Source: Anthonomus grandis grandis (lineage: Eukaryota; Arthropoda; Insecta; Coleoptera; Curculionidae). From it: a stretch of 64,000 bases of DNA. This document shows, one piece after another, positions 11,263 to 23,699 of this stretch. Location: positions 3,319,644-3,383,643 of the forward strand of contig NC_065548.1 in assembly GCF_022605725.1 (NCBI RefSeq). Direction: 5' to 3'. The notes under the pieces were generated by a model. It saw nothing but the letters and a program-made list of their open reading frames with translations, was not told the origin of the DNA and did not search any database. A program made the translations under genes and the position numbers. How positions within the stretch are numbered: the stretch's first letter is position 1; each line of letters begins with the position of its first letter.

Positions 11263-12120
11263 TCAAATCAAATAAAGCTTTATTCGTCTAAAACACCAAG
11301 GGGTTGTTAACAAAGCTGTGGTAAAAAAAATACATATATATATATATTTCTTTTTGAAAACAATCAACAACTGAGACAATCAATCATTAATCTAAAACAT
11401 ATTAGTGTAACATCAAAATAAATAAATAATAAATAGCACAACACAAATATACAAGTAAGAAATCAAAATCTAAAATATGTCCATTATTATTGCTTAAACA
11501 GTACTTACGTTTCAAACTCAAACAATAGACATCACATAGTGTATATTAAAACATAACTAAGTTCAAAAATGCTCTGTGAAGTATTCCTCCAAGCTATAAA
11601 ATGCCCTTATGAAGCAGGATAGTTTTTACCTGCTGTCGAAAATGTTTATATGTTTGAATCTTCCGTAATGACTGGGGAAGATGATTAAATATTTTTTTGC
11701 TCTTGTAAAAAATTGAATTTTGTGTCAAACTAGAAGTAGGTATTGGTAAATTTATGTTATATAAGATGACCTGGTATTATTTAAGTTAACATAGTTAAAT
11801 ACAGAGTAATATTTATTATACATTAAGCAAGCAGTCTCAAGAATAAAAATTGGAGGGAGAGTCAATGTATTTTCCTTTATAAAATAAGGCCTCCATGAGT
11901 CAATTCCACCGAAACGCACCCTCTGACACCTATTAGATAAAAAGGACTTTATCCAATTTAGTATAGAATCTCTAAATCCATAAAATTTCAATTTTTGTAG
12001 TAGAATTTCATGTGAGACAGAGTCAAAGGCCTTTGCCAAATCGCAAAAAACCACTGCTGCACCCCCAACATTATTAAGTCCCAGGTAAAGTTTTTCCCGC
12101 TTTATACATGGCACAATTCC
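11262..12120 (-). mobile_element. LINE fragment with internal deletion of the catalytic core
   Basis: Minus strand, 3' end near 11262 (GAATAAAGCTTTATTTG as read). The C-terminal piece (about 11560-11750) reads PIPTSSLTQNSIFYKSKKIF and NHLPQSLRKI. The upstream piece (11880-12114) reads AAVVFCDLAKAFDSVSHEIL and IKSFLSNRCQRVRFGG, the first RT catalytic motif. Between them the frame jumps from DSWR directly to a C-terminal motif (FIKENTLTLPPIFILETA), so the GVPQG and FADD region is absent. A (TA)n run lies at 11335-11347. Confidence 0.8.
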
Positions 12121-12410
12121 ATTTTTTACATAAAGGGTCTTATTAATATCATACTTACAGTTTACAGTATTTAATTTAGAATATATTGTAACTATTTTTA
12201 TGCGTTTTAAAACCCTTTGTTAAATTTATTTTAATTCATCTGCCAATTTATAATTTTTGGTAAGTGTCTATATCTAAATATTTTAAATGTCCTAAATAAG
12301 AAATATCTTGAGAACTAAATTTAAATCAAATAATATTTTAGTTGATGCGTTAATTCTTGAATAAAGTGATGAGGGATGTCTGAGATGCAATATTTTTTTT
12401 TCAGCATTTA
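12121..12410. other. AT-rich sequence containing the left copy of an inverted motif
   Basis: At 12341-12385 the sequence reads GTTGATGCGTTAA then AGTGATGAGGGAT. The same pair returns inverted at 15641-15673, just beyond the LINE that fills the interval. This may be a small inverted-repeat element that received the LINE. Confidence 0.5.
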
Positions 12411-12687
12411 AGAAAGAAAGAAAGAAAGAAAGAAAGAAAATGTGCTATATTACGTAAGAATAATCTTGTGTACAAGCATCCTACAAGCTAAAAAAACAAA
12501 ACACAAATACAATTTCAAAAATTGACAAAACAATGAACAAAATTAAACACAAGAAGACAAAACTTTTTGAACTTTTTTAAATTAAAGATAACTAAATAAA
12601 ACAATCAATTACTAAATAAAGGTAAACTTGTTGACAAAACTAGAGAAGAAAAAAGGAAAAAAAGAAAACTTTCCAACATGTCCAAGG

Positions 12688-14054
12688 TTAAAACCTATCA
12701 TTAAAAAAGTCATCCAGGTTATAATATGCCTTAGCCAATAAAAGCGACTTTAATTCTCTTTTAAATTTCTTAACATCCGATATATGTCTAACACACAGAG
12801 GAACATGATTGTAAATTTTTTTACTTATGTAAATTAATGAGTTTTTGGTAAGGGAAGACGTAGGAATAGGTAGGGGAACATCATTTACACGACGAGTCAA
12901 ATGGCCAGTGTCAGAGGGTAGTTTGGGAATTTTGTGAATAAGAGCAGCTGTTTCTAAGATAAAGAGTGAAAAAAGAGTTAGGATTTTTTCAGAAATGAAG
13001 AGGGGTTTGCAAGAATCTCTTAACTTGCAGAACACAGGTATCTAACTGCTTTTTTTTGAATAACAAAGATAATGTTAAGTAGCCCCTTATTGGTTAAACC
13101 CCAAAAAGGCAAGCCATACCGAATATGAGATTCAATAAGTGAAAAGTACACTGAACGTGCAACCACCCCTCCCAGCTCTTGTTTTGCCATTCTTACTGCG
13201 AAACATCCAGAAGATAATTTCCCAGCTAAATGTAAAATATGATCTTCAAACCGAAGGCGACCATCAATGGTAATTCCTAGGAACTTGCAGCACTCTTTAT
13301 TCTGCAAGAGGGAATTTTCGTCAAACATCAGACCCTGAACATCGCATGGGAAATCTGAAGGTCTTCAAGGATACAAGTCTTAATATAGTCAGAATTTTTA
13401 TGGCTCCATAGTATGGTGGTATCATCAGCAAACTGAACCACCTTGCCCTGCAGTTTCAATGAACTCAAGTCATCCACATACAGTAAAAATAACAGTGGTC
13501 CCAACACTGAACCCCTGGGGAACGCCGCATTTTAGGGATCTAGAAGCAGACAAACGCCCAGACACTGAAACCTTCTGAGTACGATTTGATAGATAGGACT
13601 CAAGCCATCGCAACGCTACGCCTCTAAAACCATATTTATCGAGCTTAGATAAAGGTATTCCATGATCCACACAGTCAAATGCTTTGGATAGATCACAAAA
13701 CACTGCCGCCGATGACTCTCCAGAATTCAAGGACACATAGACGCTCTCCAAAAAGCTAAAAACAGCATCATGAGTCCCTTTACCGGCTTGAAATCCAAAC
13801 TGATTTGCAGACAAAATGCCATTATGATGTAAAAAGGACAAAATTCCGCTTTTTGCAAGTTTTTCAACTATCCTAGAGAGGGTAGACAAAATAGAAATGG
13901 GACGGAAATTACAAGGCTGATCCAAATCTCCACCCTTATGAAGAGGGATAACCACTGCCTCCTTTAAACATGAAGGAAAAATGCCAATATGTAAAGAATT
14001 GTTTATGGCAGAAACTAAAGCATTTAAGGCTGAATCAGGCAAAAAGAGTAACAA
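12688..14054 (-). pseudogene. LINE reverse transcriptase, frameshifted
   Basis: Pieces in order on the minus strand: FRPISILSTLSRIVEKLAKS, AAVFCDLSKAFDCVDHG and LSNRTQKVSVSG up to GVPQG (13470-14054). A one-base insertion there shifts the frame. The FADDTTILW catalytic motif follows near 13400, then LGITIDGRLRFEDHILHLA and SLIESHIRYGLPFWGL (13020-13328), and C-terminal KNSLIYISKKIYNHVPLCVR (12688-13035). All RT motifs survive but lie in at least three frames. Confidence 0.88.
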
Positions 14055-14116
14055 CCTCGAAGATATCCCATCAGCTCCAGATGATTTATAGTTTTTTAGG
14101 CGTTTGATTTCATTTT

Positions 14117-15561
14117 TTACTTCGGTAAGTTCGACAGGATGAAAGAAAAAGTCTTTCTGTACAGACTACGGTATTTCTGATGATATACAAGGATATTTTC
14201 ATTTGTGGTATATTTGCACAATTTGGTCAAAAAACGGAGGTTTTTAGCAGAAATTCTAAGGCCTCTTGTAACCCATGGTTTTCGTTTCTTAGTTTTAAGC
14301 CTCATTTTAGGAAAGCACTGATTGATCTTATCACACAGAACTTGAAAAAATAAAGTAAGTGGGTCAGAAGCCGTTTCAAGTGCATTCCAATTTACCGAAG
14401 CGGTAGCAGCAGAAAAAGCATTGAAATTTCTCCTGCTGAAAATTCTTCCCATATAATGAGATGAAGATGATACAGTATTATATGGCATTTTAGCAAGAAT
14501 AGCTTCATGGTCGGAAATACCAGATGGGAGTACTGTGCATAAAACGTCATCAAAATTTGTACAGAAATAGTCAATTGTAGTTGCAGATGAAGAAGTTATT
14601 CGTGTGGGAGAAAGAAGGTGCATTTTCAAGTCATAAGAATTTAAAATACTTAAAAGAGAAGTACGTGGCAAGGTTTCATCAGTGTAGTTGATATTAAAGT
14701 CACCAGCCAATATAACCTTAGAGTGTAGGGACAACTGGGATAAAATAGAATCAAGTTTGTCCAGAAACATAGCAATATCTCCTGTAGGTGGCCTATAAAC
14801 ACAAAGAATATATAAATTAAAACGCTTACAAAAAGAAAGAGAGAATTCAAAAACATTCTCTAACAGAAGATTATCATACTTATCAATATTACAAAAAATC
14901 GTTTCAATTGTTTGCCTAGCCAAGATCATGGTTCCTCCATGTATAGATTGTTGACGACAAAAATTTGATATAGGAAGATAATCAGATATTAAAAAACATT
15001 CACTAGGCCTCAACCAGTGCTCAGTCAGAAGTACAATATCAGGAAAATTACATGTGTCCAGCAAAAGATGAAGCTCATCCATCTTGTTTCTTAGGGATTG
15101 TATATTAAGAATAAAGATACTTAAGTTTTTCGAAGAGCTAATTTCAATTTTACTAGTAGAATATGAACATGAATGAGATTCAACTTTCGTGGACATGTCT
15201 ATAAAAAAGAAGAATCCAATTCACGATCAGTAACTAGTTCAGACTCATTAATTTGATGATTCAAAGACAATTTATTCGATGAAATATTAATTTTAAAATA
15301 TTTGAAAATATGTGCATGTAATAATGATGCCAAGTCTGAACCAAAGTTACTGGCGTGATTAGACTCCAAAATCCCACACAGATTAATATTATTCTCATGA
15401 AAAGTACGATAAAGGGCCTTATTACTATTATAGATAACATTATGGTTTAAATAAGTATAAGGGCTTGTCATCACTAAAGTGTTTGTATCAACATGATTTT
15501 GAATTAAATTTTTTAAAACATCAGATGAAGAACAAATTCCATTTAACATTACAATTAACAA
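14117..15561 (-). pseudogene. LINE apurinic endonuclease domain
   Basis: The open frame 14117-15196 (359 residues) holds the APE-like endonuclease that nicks the target for reverse transcription: ILNIQSLRNKMDEL, VLLTEHWL, GGTMILAR, LCVYRPPTGD, VILAGDFNINYTD, ATTIDYFCTNF and SGISDHEAIL. The N, E, D and SDH active-site positions are all present. A frame at 15199-15561 directly upstream is likely the 5' part of the same ORF or a preceding ORF; I do not recognise it. The domain itself is uninterrupted. Confidence 0.85.
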
Positions 15562-15640
15562 TTTTAATAAAATGTGGGTATTTCTAAACTGATAAGCGTA
15601 TTTTAATAATTTTAAAATAAAATAAAATTCTATTTAAATA

Positions 15641-16825
15641 TATCTCTCATCACTCGTCAGTTAACGCATCAACTTCTGCAATTCTTCAAATTGAAATATT
15701 GCGCAATAGATCAGGCTTAAATTTCCCGCCACACGCCACCCAAGATGGTTGCCTCCGTCTATGTCAACAACGTCAATGGAATTTCTGTCTGTTCATTAGG
15801 CAACACGCATTTCTCTATATTTGTGTTCTGTGGTATTACCCATAAACCGTTCCGGACTAAATAGCATATAACATAAGTGAACATATCCGAACAAATAGAA
15901 AATGCTATAAGTAATAAGTAGCTCCTCATTTTCGGTTGCTACTTGATTGACGAGTGAAAGCATCGGTTGCTAAGACGCCTTACAAAGACCCGATACGAAC
16001 CAACCCGATGCTTCCCGAGTGTAATTTTTCTGGAATTTTAGAAATATTATCGGAATGTTAGGAAATGTAAGGGAAAATGAACGACGTAGGGAATAATTAA
16101 ACTGTTCTGTACATCAGACAACCCCTAAAATATTATAATTTAATTTAATAAAATTATAGTTTGTATATTTAAGTGGGCTCGAGAGCTCAGTGCGCAGGCG
16201 TATTGGGACTAATTAAAACCCCATTTCCCCAAATACACAATATGCCGTAATAATTCCGGCATTTTGATTTTTACCTTGACCGAGAGTAAAAAACAAGACA
16301 AAACGCCGCGTAAATCCGTTTAAAATTGAGTTTTCTTGGACCGAAGCGATTTAGTGGGACAATCCTGTGAATTGCCATGTATGCAAACACCAAAATAGGA
16401 CCCGGTTTCCGACAACCGTTGCGAAAGTTGTGAAATTGCCAGTTCTGATTGACACAACGAACCAGGAACGAAAAAAACAGCCGGAATTTAGGAAATTGTT
16501 AGTTTTAGCGTAGAATATTAAAAGCTAACCGCATAAAACGGGAATTTAACAAACAATTCAGACCCAAACGGGGCAATTTCGCGTTAAATAAACGTTTAGC
16601 AAACCTTTGCGGCAGTAGCAGCCATTATTTAAATCCGAGGGCATCCGCAATAAAACCCAAGGAAACGTACATTTTATGCCTAAACTGCATAGAAATTATC
16701 ACTTAAAATGCAATTTTATCAGTATTTCCTTAATTTTAAAGGCTAAAGGGCCGTAATATTGAAAAATTTTCATGTCCGATGTAAAAGCGACAGTCCGACG
16801 TCCGCCATCACGGAGTCGTCGCGAG
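15641..16825. other. Upstream non-coding region of the BET gene
   Basis: It begins with the inverted partner of the motif at 12341 and then becomes less AT-rich than its surroundings, with several CpG-containing stretches toward the right. No coding frame is supported. Its position before the candidate first exon suggests promoter-proximal sequence. Confidence 0.4.
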
Positions 16826-17049
16826 TCAGTCGAATCGAACGAAGCTACTTCGTGAACGTGAAAAGTGAACTGTGTTTTGTGTCTTCGTATTTTACGTGAT
16901 TCTCATGTGGATTATTCGTTAAAATACGTAGGTAATGTTATTTCGACTATTTGGAAACTTTATTTATCGAAAAGAATGTTATTTGTTTATAAAACGGCAG
17001 GTTCTGTGCGAAAAAAAGGAAAATAAATGTAAGCTTTTCGGCAGTGTTA
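16826..17049 (+). promoter_or_regulatory. Candidate transcription start and 5' non-coding exon of the BET gene
   Basis: A TCAGT initiator match lies at 16826-16830 (A at 16828), with GAACG near +27 as a weak downstream promoter element. The following stretch is GC-richer than its neighbours and lacks a long frame. Two possible splice donors follow: AG|GTAATG at about 16931 and AAC|GTAAGT at 17049/17050. The first coding exon at 26089 has a splice acceptor before its ATG, so an upstream non-coding exon must exist. This is the best candidate, but transcription is inferred. Confidence 0.35.
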
Positions 17050-17942
17050 ACGTAAGTACCCGCCATGTTGAAGATCTGCTTTTAGAAACGAATTTCTCTT
17101 TAGATTCGGGGAAAACTGCCCGAAAATGCGGTTTTTCTCGTCTAGTTTGACGTCTATTACGCTTTTCTTAAGTAAATAAGGCTCGATAAGTTGTTTCCCG
17201 CCTTCTAATGCCAGACCCGTTAGCAGCGACCGTTGTTTCTCTCTGATAACAAGCTGCACCTTCTAGTTAAACATTAAACCAGTGCATTCTCTACTTTCTT
17301 TGTGCTCGATTTATTCAAAATTTCACTTTTACATTTATGTAATCAACGTTTTACCCAAAAATGCCATCCTAAATAACATTTATGCCAAGCATAGTTTTCA
17401 ATGCTATAAATCCCATTACTGGGTCAGTATCCACTAGTTTTTATGGCACACTCAGGGTTAATCCATATCAAATATGGAAAACCACTTGGCTTCACCAAAA
17501 AAAAAAAACTTAAAATTCATCTATATAAACTTATTGTTTGTATTTACATTAAAAGGGGGAGTGGTCCCATTTTTGAATGGCATTGAATTAGGAAACAATT
17601 TATTACTACACAAGTAAACATTAGTGCTGCTGTTATCCTTTCTAGTTGCCAATAGTATTCCAAAAAAAAACATGAAAATTGTACCCTTGTATAAAAAATT
17701 TCTTCTAATCCCAATATTTCTTTTAATAACAACAAGCACAGTATCAAATATTATGCTATAGTATTAGGAAAACATTATAGCTATGTTTACAATGGGGGTA
17801 CCAAATATTTAATACTTGGATCAAATGACATCATGAGGACTATTTTTTTGGTGTAAATGGCAGGGCACTAAAATATGATAGGCGAATTTGATGCTTGCCA
17901 AACATGGTTGATTAAAGTTAGTTTTTTTTTTGGTGTAAACAC
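17050..17942. other. AT-rich intronic/non-coding sequence
   Basis: No supported gene. A 20-base-scale motif TGGGTCAGTATCCAC at about 17418 recurs at about 24769, so part of this stretch is probably an old dispersed repeat. Confidence 0.45.
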
Positions 17943-17950
17943 CTAGGACC

Positions 17951-20900
17951 CAGTGGCGAAGCGTCCCCTTTTTTTAGGTAGACAAACATTGAAAATCTTT
18001 AGTTAGAAAAAAATTTGTATTCAATATTATTCACTTTAATCAAATAGAGAATGAAAGCGCATGAAATATTAACTCAAAGAGAAAAATTATGTAGTGATAT
18101 AAAAAAGAAAAAATAATTACTACTAGCATAAATAGATAAAATTAAATACTATTTATAAAAACACACAACATAGGTATAACCATAACTCCATAAATATCCA
18201 CTATTTTAAAATTAATTATGGACAAATAAAAGCACAACTAAAATACAACAATGATATTAACTTCACTGATGTAAGCTTGCCATCATATCATACATCCCTT
18301 TAAGTATATTGGAATCTTATGACTTGAAGATGCATGTTCTTTCACCCACATGTATAACATCCTCATCTGCAACTACTATTGATTATTTGTGTACAAATTT
18401 AAATGATGTGTCATGTAGAGTACTCTCATCTGGTATTTCTGACCATGAAGCCATTCTCGCTAGGATTCCATGCAACACTGTATTTCCTTCATCTCATTAT
18501 ATAGGAAGAATTTTCAGCAGAGCAAATTTTAATGCTTTTTCTTCTACTACAGCTTTGGTTAATTCCAATGCAGTTGAAATGGATCCTGACCCGTTTACTT
18601 TGTTATTTCATGTGCTATGTGACAAGATCAATCAGTGTTTTCCTAAAAAGAGCCTTAAAATGAAAAATAGAAAACCATGGGTCACAGCAGGCCTCAGAAC
18701 TTCAGCTAAAAACCTCCATTTTTTGGCTAAGTTGTGCAAGTTTACAACTAATGCAAACATTATTCTTTATCATCAGAAATATCGTAGTCTATATAGAAAG
18801 AGGATAAAAGCAGCTAAGGTTAAATATTATAGTGACCTCTTGAATATGTCCTCAAATAGGCAGAGAGAATGTTGGTCAATTATAAATGACTTCAGGTATT
18901 CTCACAAGAAAGTTTCAGAACCAGAAGTAAGACCAAATAGTTTAAATGATTATTACTGTAATATTCCTCATTTATTGCTCAAGGATGTGAATACTAATAT
19001 TGATCCTCTGCATTATAGTCAACAAGTGTCAGTTTAAAATTCTTTTTTCTTTTATCCTGTTAGCCTTACTGACGTTAGAGATGCAATTAAAAGCTTAAAA
19101 AACCATAAATCAGCTGGAGCTGATGGAATATCATCAAAATTACTACTCCTTTTGCCTGACTCAGCATTGAATGCCTTAGCTTCTGCCATAAACAATTCCT
19201 TTCATAATGGCATCTTTCCAGCATGTTTGAAGGAGGCAGTGGTTATCCCTCTTTATAAGGGTGGAGATTTGAGTGAGCCTTGTAATTTCTGTCCAATTTC
19301 TATATTATCTACCCTCTCCAAGATAGTTGAAAGACTTGCAAAAATCAGAATTTTATCTTTTTTGCAACATAATTGCATTTTATCTGCAAATCAGTTTGGA
19401 TTTCAAATGGGAAAAGGGACTCATGACACTGTTTTTGGCTTTTTGGAGAGTGTCTATGTGTCCTTAAATTCTGGAGAGTCTGCGGCGGCAGTGTTTTGCG
19501 ATTTATCCAAGGCATTTGATTGTGTAGATCATGGAAGACTGCTGTCTAAGCTCAATAATTATGGCTTTAGAGGTGTGGCATTGCAATGGCTGGAATCCTA
19601 TCTGTCTAATCGTACCCAAAGAGTTACAGTATCTGGATGTTTATCCGATTCCAGATCCCTTAAAACTGGAGTACCTCAGGGTTCAGTGTTAGGACCACTA
19701 TTATTTTTGCTCTATGTAAATGATTTGGGTTCATTAAAACTGCAGGGCAAAGTGGTTCAGTTTGCTGATGATACCACCATTTTATGGAATCATAGAGATT
19801 CTGATAATGTTAGAGCCCAGGTTTTTAACGATCTTAAGATTTTATCAGAGTGGTGTGCTGCAAACAGGCTTGTATTTAATGTAGGCAAAACCTTTATTAT
19901 GGGATTTAAGTGTGACATTCAGGGCCTTATGTTTAGTGAAAACTTCCCCTTGCAAAACAAAGAAAGCTGTAAGTTCCTTGGTATTACCGTTGATGGTCTC
20001 CATCGCTTCGAAGATCATATCATAAATCTTGCATCAAAATTATCCTCTGGATGCTTTGCAGTAAGAATGGTGGGGCATGAGCTGGGAGGGTTAGTTGCAC
20101 ATTCAGTGTACTTTTCTCTTATTGAGTCCCACCTTCGTTATGGCTTGCCTTTTTGGGGTTTAAGCAACAAGGGATTATTAAACATAATTTTTGTGATTCA
20201 AAAAAAGGCAGTTAGATACCTATGTTCCGCTGGGTTAAGAGATTTTTGTAAACCTCTCTTTATATCTCAAAAAATCCCAACTCTTTTTTCTCTTTTTATC
20301 TTAGAAACAGCTACTCTTATTCATAAATGTCCTAAACCTCCCTCTAACACTGGTCATATGTCTCGCCAGGTTAACGATTTTTTCCCTTACCAATCCCTAC
20401 ATCCTCCCTCACCAAGAACTCACTTATATACCTTAGCAAAAAAATTTACAACCATGTTCCTCTATGTATCAGACAAATTTTAGAAGTTAAGAGATTCAAA
20501 AAGGAGTTAAAATCACTTTTATTATCCAGGGCATATTATAGCCTTGACGATTTTTTTAATGATACCTTTTAACCTGTGCTCTGACATCATTTTAGTGTTT
20601 TAGTTTTGTTTCCTGTTAAATAATTTAATTTACTTCCTCTAAATTCTGTTTTATTGACAGCTTTACTTATTTTTTAATGAAATTTATCAAAAAGATGCTT
20701 TTTTTTTCTTAATCTGTTTTGTTATGATTAATTTTGGTAATGTGTGTAAATTTTATGGTAAAGTGTTTTAGATGTTATGTTTGTTTGAAATTTGAAATTT
20801 AAACTGAATTTGGAATTTTTTAGTTTTTAGGATGCTTGTACACAAGATTTTGTTGTCTTACGTAATATAGCACATTTTCTTTCTTTCTCTCTTTTAATTG

Positions 20901-21304
20901 CCAATTTTGAACAGTCATTCATAAATAACCACTAAAAAAACCTTTTCTATACACCCAAAAATAACAATACTAATTATTAAATGCAGATTTATCAAGACAA
21001 AACTGAAGATGTATTGCGGCCAACCAATTAGATGCTCCAAATTTTGGAAGACAAATATAAATGTGTCTTCCTGGGGATCGTATACATTAATTGGGTGTCA
21101 GCCCAGCATTTTTATTCTTAATTAGTGTGTCAGGTTGGCGTGTCTTAGATATAGCTGTTTAGATACTATATAATAATAGTAAGGAGAGTGATTATATTCT
21201 GTGTTAATTTTTTTTTTTAATTCAATTCAACAAATTAATGACAAATAACTGGATAATTTTGGGCAGACAGTGTCTACCTTGTCTAATTGTATGCTTCTCC
21301 ACTG
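17951..21304. mobile_element. hAT-superfamily element with perfect 8-bp target duplication, split by a LINE
   Basis: Left end CAGTGGCGAAGC (17951) and right end, read inward, CAGTGGAGAAGC (to 21304) form terminal inverted repeats, and an inner block AGGTAGACA also matches. Both sides carry the same 8 bp, CTAGGACC, at 17943-17950 and 21305-21312, the hallmark of hAT insertion. No hAT transposase frame remains in the flanking parts (17951-18235 and 20898-21304), so it was a short non-autonomous element before a LINE entered it. Confidence 0.9.
18235..20897 (+). mobile_element. CR1/Jockey-like LINE, 5'-truncated, inside the hAT element
   Basis: Same family as the copy at 12411-15600 but on the + strand. 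The frame 18309-19037 holds the end of the endonuclease (ATTIDYLCTNLND, SGISDHEAIL). The frame 19152-20483 (443 residues) holds a largely intact reverse transcriptase: CLKEAVVIPLYKGGDL, AAVFCDLSKAFDCVDHG, GVPQGSVLGPLLFLLYVNDL, QFADDTTILW and LGITVDGLHRFEDH. A one-base loss lies near 18301 and the C-terminus shifts frame near 20480. The 3' end is a TTTCTTTC run at about 20878-20895 after TTACGTAATATAGCACATTT. The start lies within the endonuclease, typical 5' truncation. Confidence 0.92.
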
Positions 21305-21479
21305 CTAGGACCTATTTTGAAGTACCAAAATGACATTTTATTAGATATTGGCTTACCAGGTTTTTATTTTTGTACACAAAAATAAAGAAGAAAATACAGA
21401 GGACAAGCTTAAGTCTTGAGAAAGAAATTATTAGTTTATTTTTATTATCTTTTAACAATAATACTTTTAAAGATTTACA

Positions 21480-21765
21480 GGTTATGTCCTTTACATCGAG
21501 AGTGTTCAGAGAAGGGTTTTAAAGTTTCTTATGCTTCATGAAGATGGAATATATCCTGTTAGGGGACATGATCATGATCTGATGTTAGGTAGATTTAATC
21601 TGCAATCTCTGGCCATGAGGAGAACAATTAATTTTGTAACATTCTTATGGAAGTTGGTCAATAATCAAATAAATTCTCACACTTTCAAAACATTAATTGT
21701 AGATTTTTCTGTAACTGGGCTTTGCCTGTTGGAAATAAACTGCTAAATAAATAAATAAATAATTG
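21480..21765 (+). mobile_element. LINE 3' end with (AAAT)n tail
   Basis: The frame reads YIESVQRRVLKFLMLHEDGI, YPVRGHDHDLMLGRF and LWKLVNNQINSH, a LINE C-terminal region. It ends GTTGGAAATAAA and then (AAAT)n to 21765. No catalytic domain remains. Confidence 0.75.
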
Positions 21766-22239
21766 TTCGTCTAAACTCACTTCAACTGACAATTTGATGC
21801 TAGAGATAATCCTGGACTCAAAATCCATCCTTGTAAATAGGGCTGTACTAAATAAAAATAGTCTGTCATTTGATCCATGGACCTAATAGATCCGCGTGTT
21901 GTAAATGTTGCTTATATCTGCCTACAGCTTAAGCAATATAGTTTTTCATGTTAAAATCAAAATCATTGGTCAGATTTCTGCAGAAAATCACGTAAAATAA
22001 TTACTGTTGAGCATCTTTTTATTACCTCCTCATACTATGGCTTAAAAGTACTTTTTTGAATAGTATATTTTCCACCAAAATCACCTGTATGAAGAGTTCT
22101 GTAACTTCTTGGAAGATGCTACCACTGTTGCTGACTAAAATTATTATGTAGATCAACAATCACTAATCTAAATAAATAAAATCATTTTTGCGGAAGGCAT
22201 ACAAGGCAAATACCAACTTGATGTAATTTACCCAAAAAA

Positions 22240-23070
22240 GCAAATGGTATTCTACTTGCTGATGATTTCAAGTGCTTTTTACAGATTGCCTGCATTGAAG
22301 ACTGTCACAACTTACAAAATGATTTCTCTGATGTTGCTCACTGATGTGACATTCATAGCTTTAAATTAATTGTGAGTAAGTGTGCTTGCATGTCATTTAC
22401 CCTCAATAGTAGCCTTATTGCATATCTTTAATGATGTGGAACTAAAAAGAGTAAAAGACCAGAAGGAGTTATTTTTTGAAGTAATTTATTTACTTGTCAC
22501 ATTTTGTCCAAGATTGACAGTGCTCAAAAGATTTCCGGCTTTATTGCTAGAACCACTAAGGAGCTTAGCATTGATGTCAGTCTCTGCCTTTTTGATACTT
22601 TGAAGTATGGCTCCATGATATGGTCTTCCCAATATAATGTTTGGATAGCTCTGATTGAAGGGGTGCAAAGGAGGTTTCTGAAGTGTATGTACTACAGGAA
22701 ATTTCATGTTTATCCCCCTAGAGGTTGTGACAATGAACATTTATTGTCAGTTTTTGACAGGCTCTGTTTGAGTAAGAGGAGAATTAAGTAATTCCTGTTA
22801 ACTACTTATAAGATATAAAATTCTTGTAAGTCCAGAATGTTTTATTTAGTGTATCCAAGTACAAACCTTTACAAAAATTCACCCATTTATAAACTCTGCT
22901 ATTATTTTAATTTATATGCTTCAGATATAGATATTGACTCGGCAAGCCTCAATCAATTTAGGACACTCATCACAAATAAACTTAAATCAACATCCTGTTT
23001 CTCTTAAGTTTTTTTTTCCTGTTGTAAGAGAATTCCAAGTGGCCCTATGTTTTTTGTTTTAACTTTAAAT
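22240..23070 (+). mobile_element. Decayed LINE reverse transcriptase fragment
   Basis: An LLADDFKCFLQIA motif (YADD region) near 22255 is followed by many stops and then a readable piece at 22504-22791: FIARTTKEL, LKYGSMIWSSQYNVWI, IEGVQRRFLKCMYYR and VYPPRGCDNEHLLS. A tail of C-terminal fragments runs to about 23070. It is old and inactive. Confidence 0.75.
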
Positions 23071-23699
23071 ACTCTTAATCTAATTCTAATCATGGTTACC
23101 TTAGTATTTTAATATGTGTGCTGTTATGTAGTTAGATATGACTTAGTTGGTACATTTTACTGCTTTAGTTGTTTTTTTTGTTATTAAACTCAAAGATAAT
23201 TATCTTAACATACCTAGTTGTTGAAAAAGCCATTTGGTAAAAAAAAAAAATTATGGTAGATATAAGATATAAATTATAATACTTTTAATAGGAACCAAGA
23301 AGTACAAAAAACTTAAAAAAATATGAAACATAAAAAATACAATAAAATTTAATTCTTATCACATAAGTAACCTAGGTGTAATAAAAATGAAATTTTGTCA
23401 ATGATGATAAACAGAAATATTAAAAGAAGCATCAGGTTAAATTATCTGCACAAAATTCCTCGCAAGCTATAAAATCGCTTATTTACCAAGTGTCCTTGCT
23501 GCTCTCTTAAACTTTTTTGTGCACTTTAGTTGTTTTATATACTGTTGTTTTTTATATGGTTAAAAAGTTACTACTACCTTCAAATACAACAAGTATATTA
23601 ACTTAGTATACTTTATATTACTTAGTATTTAGGTTGGTATCTGTAGATTTGGCTGTTGATAACATGATTAATAAATAAATAATTAAAAAATAAAGATTT
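23071..23699. other. AT-rich intronic sequence with old repeat debris
   Basis: No gene supported. A minus-strand LINE 3'-end-like block (CAAGCTATAAAATCGCTTAT) lies near 23460-23520, but I cannot read a convincing frame in it. Confidence 0.35.

Larger units (their letters stand above)
12411..15600 (-). mobile_element. CR1/Jockey-like LINE, nearly full ORF2, with (GAAA)n tail
   Basis: The minus-strand element has its 3' end at a (GAAA)n run (12411-12440), preceded by a block TTACGTAATATAGCACATTT that also ends the copy at 18235-20897. The 5' end is near 15600. Coding order is endonuclease, reverse transcriptase and C-terminal region. A tail of short tandem repeats rather than poly(A) suits the CR1 group. 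It is the most complete of the CR1-like copies here. Confidence 0.88.

Noticed and set aside
16935..17150. Short frame after the candidate first exon
   Set aside because: No similarity recognised, and its ATG would precede the BET start with a different frame and splice context; treated as non-coding.
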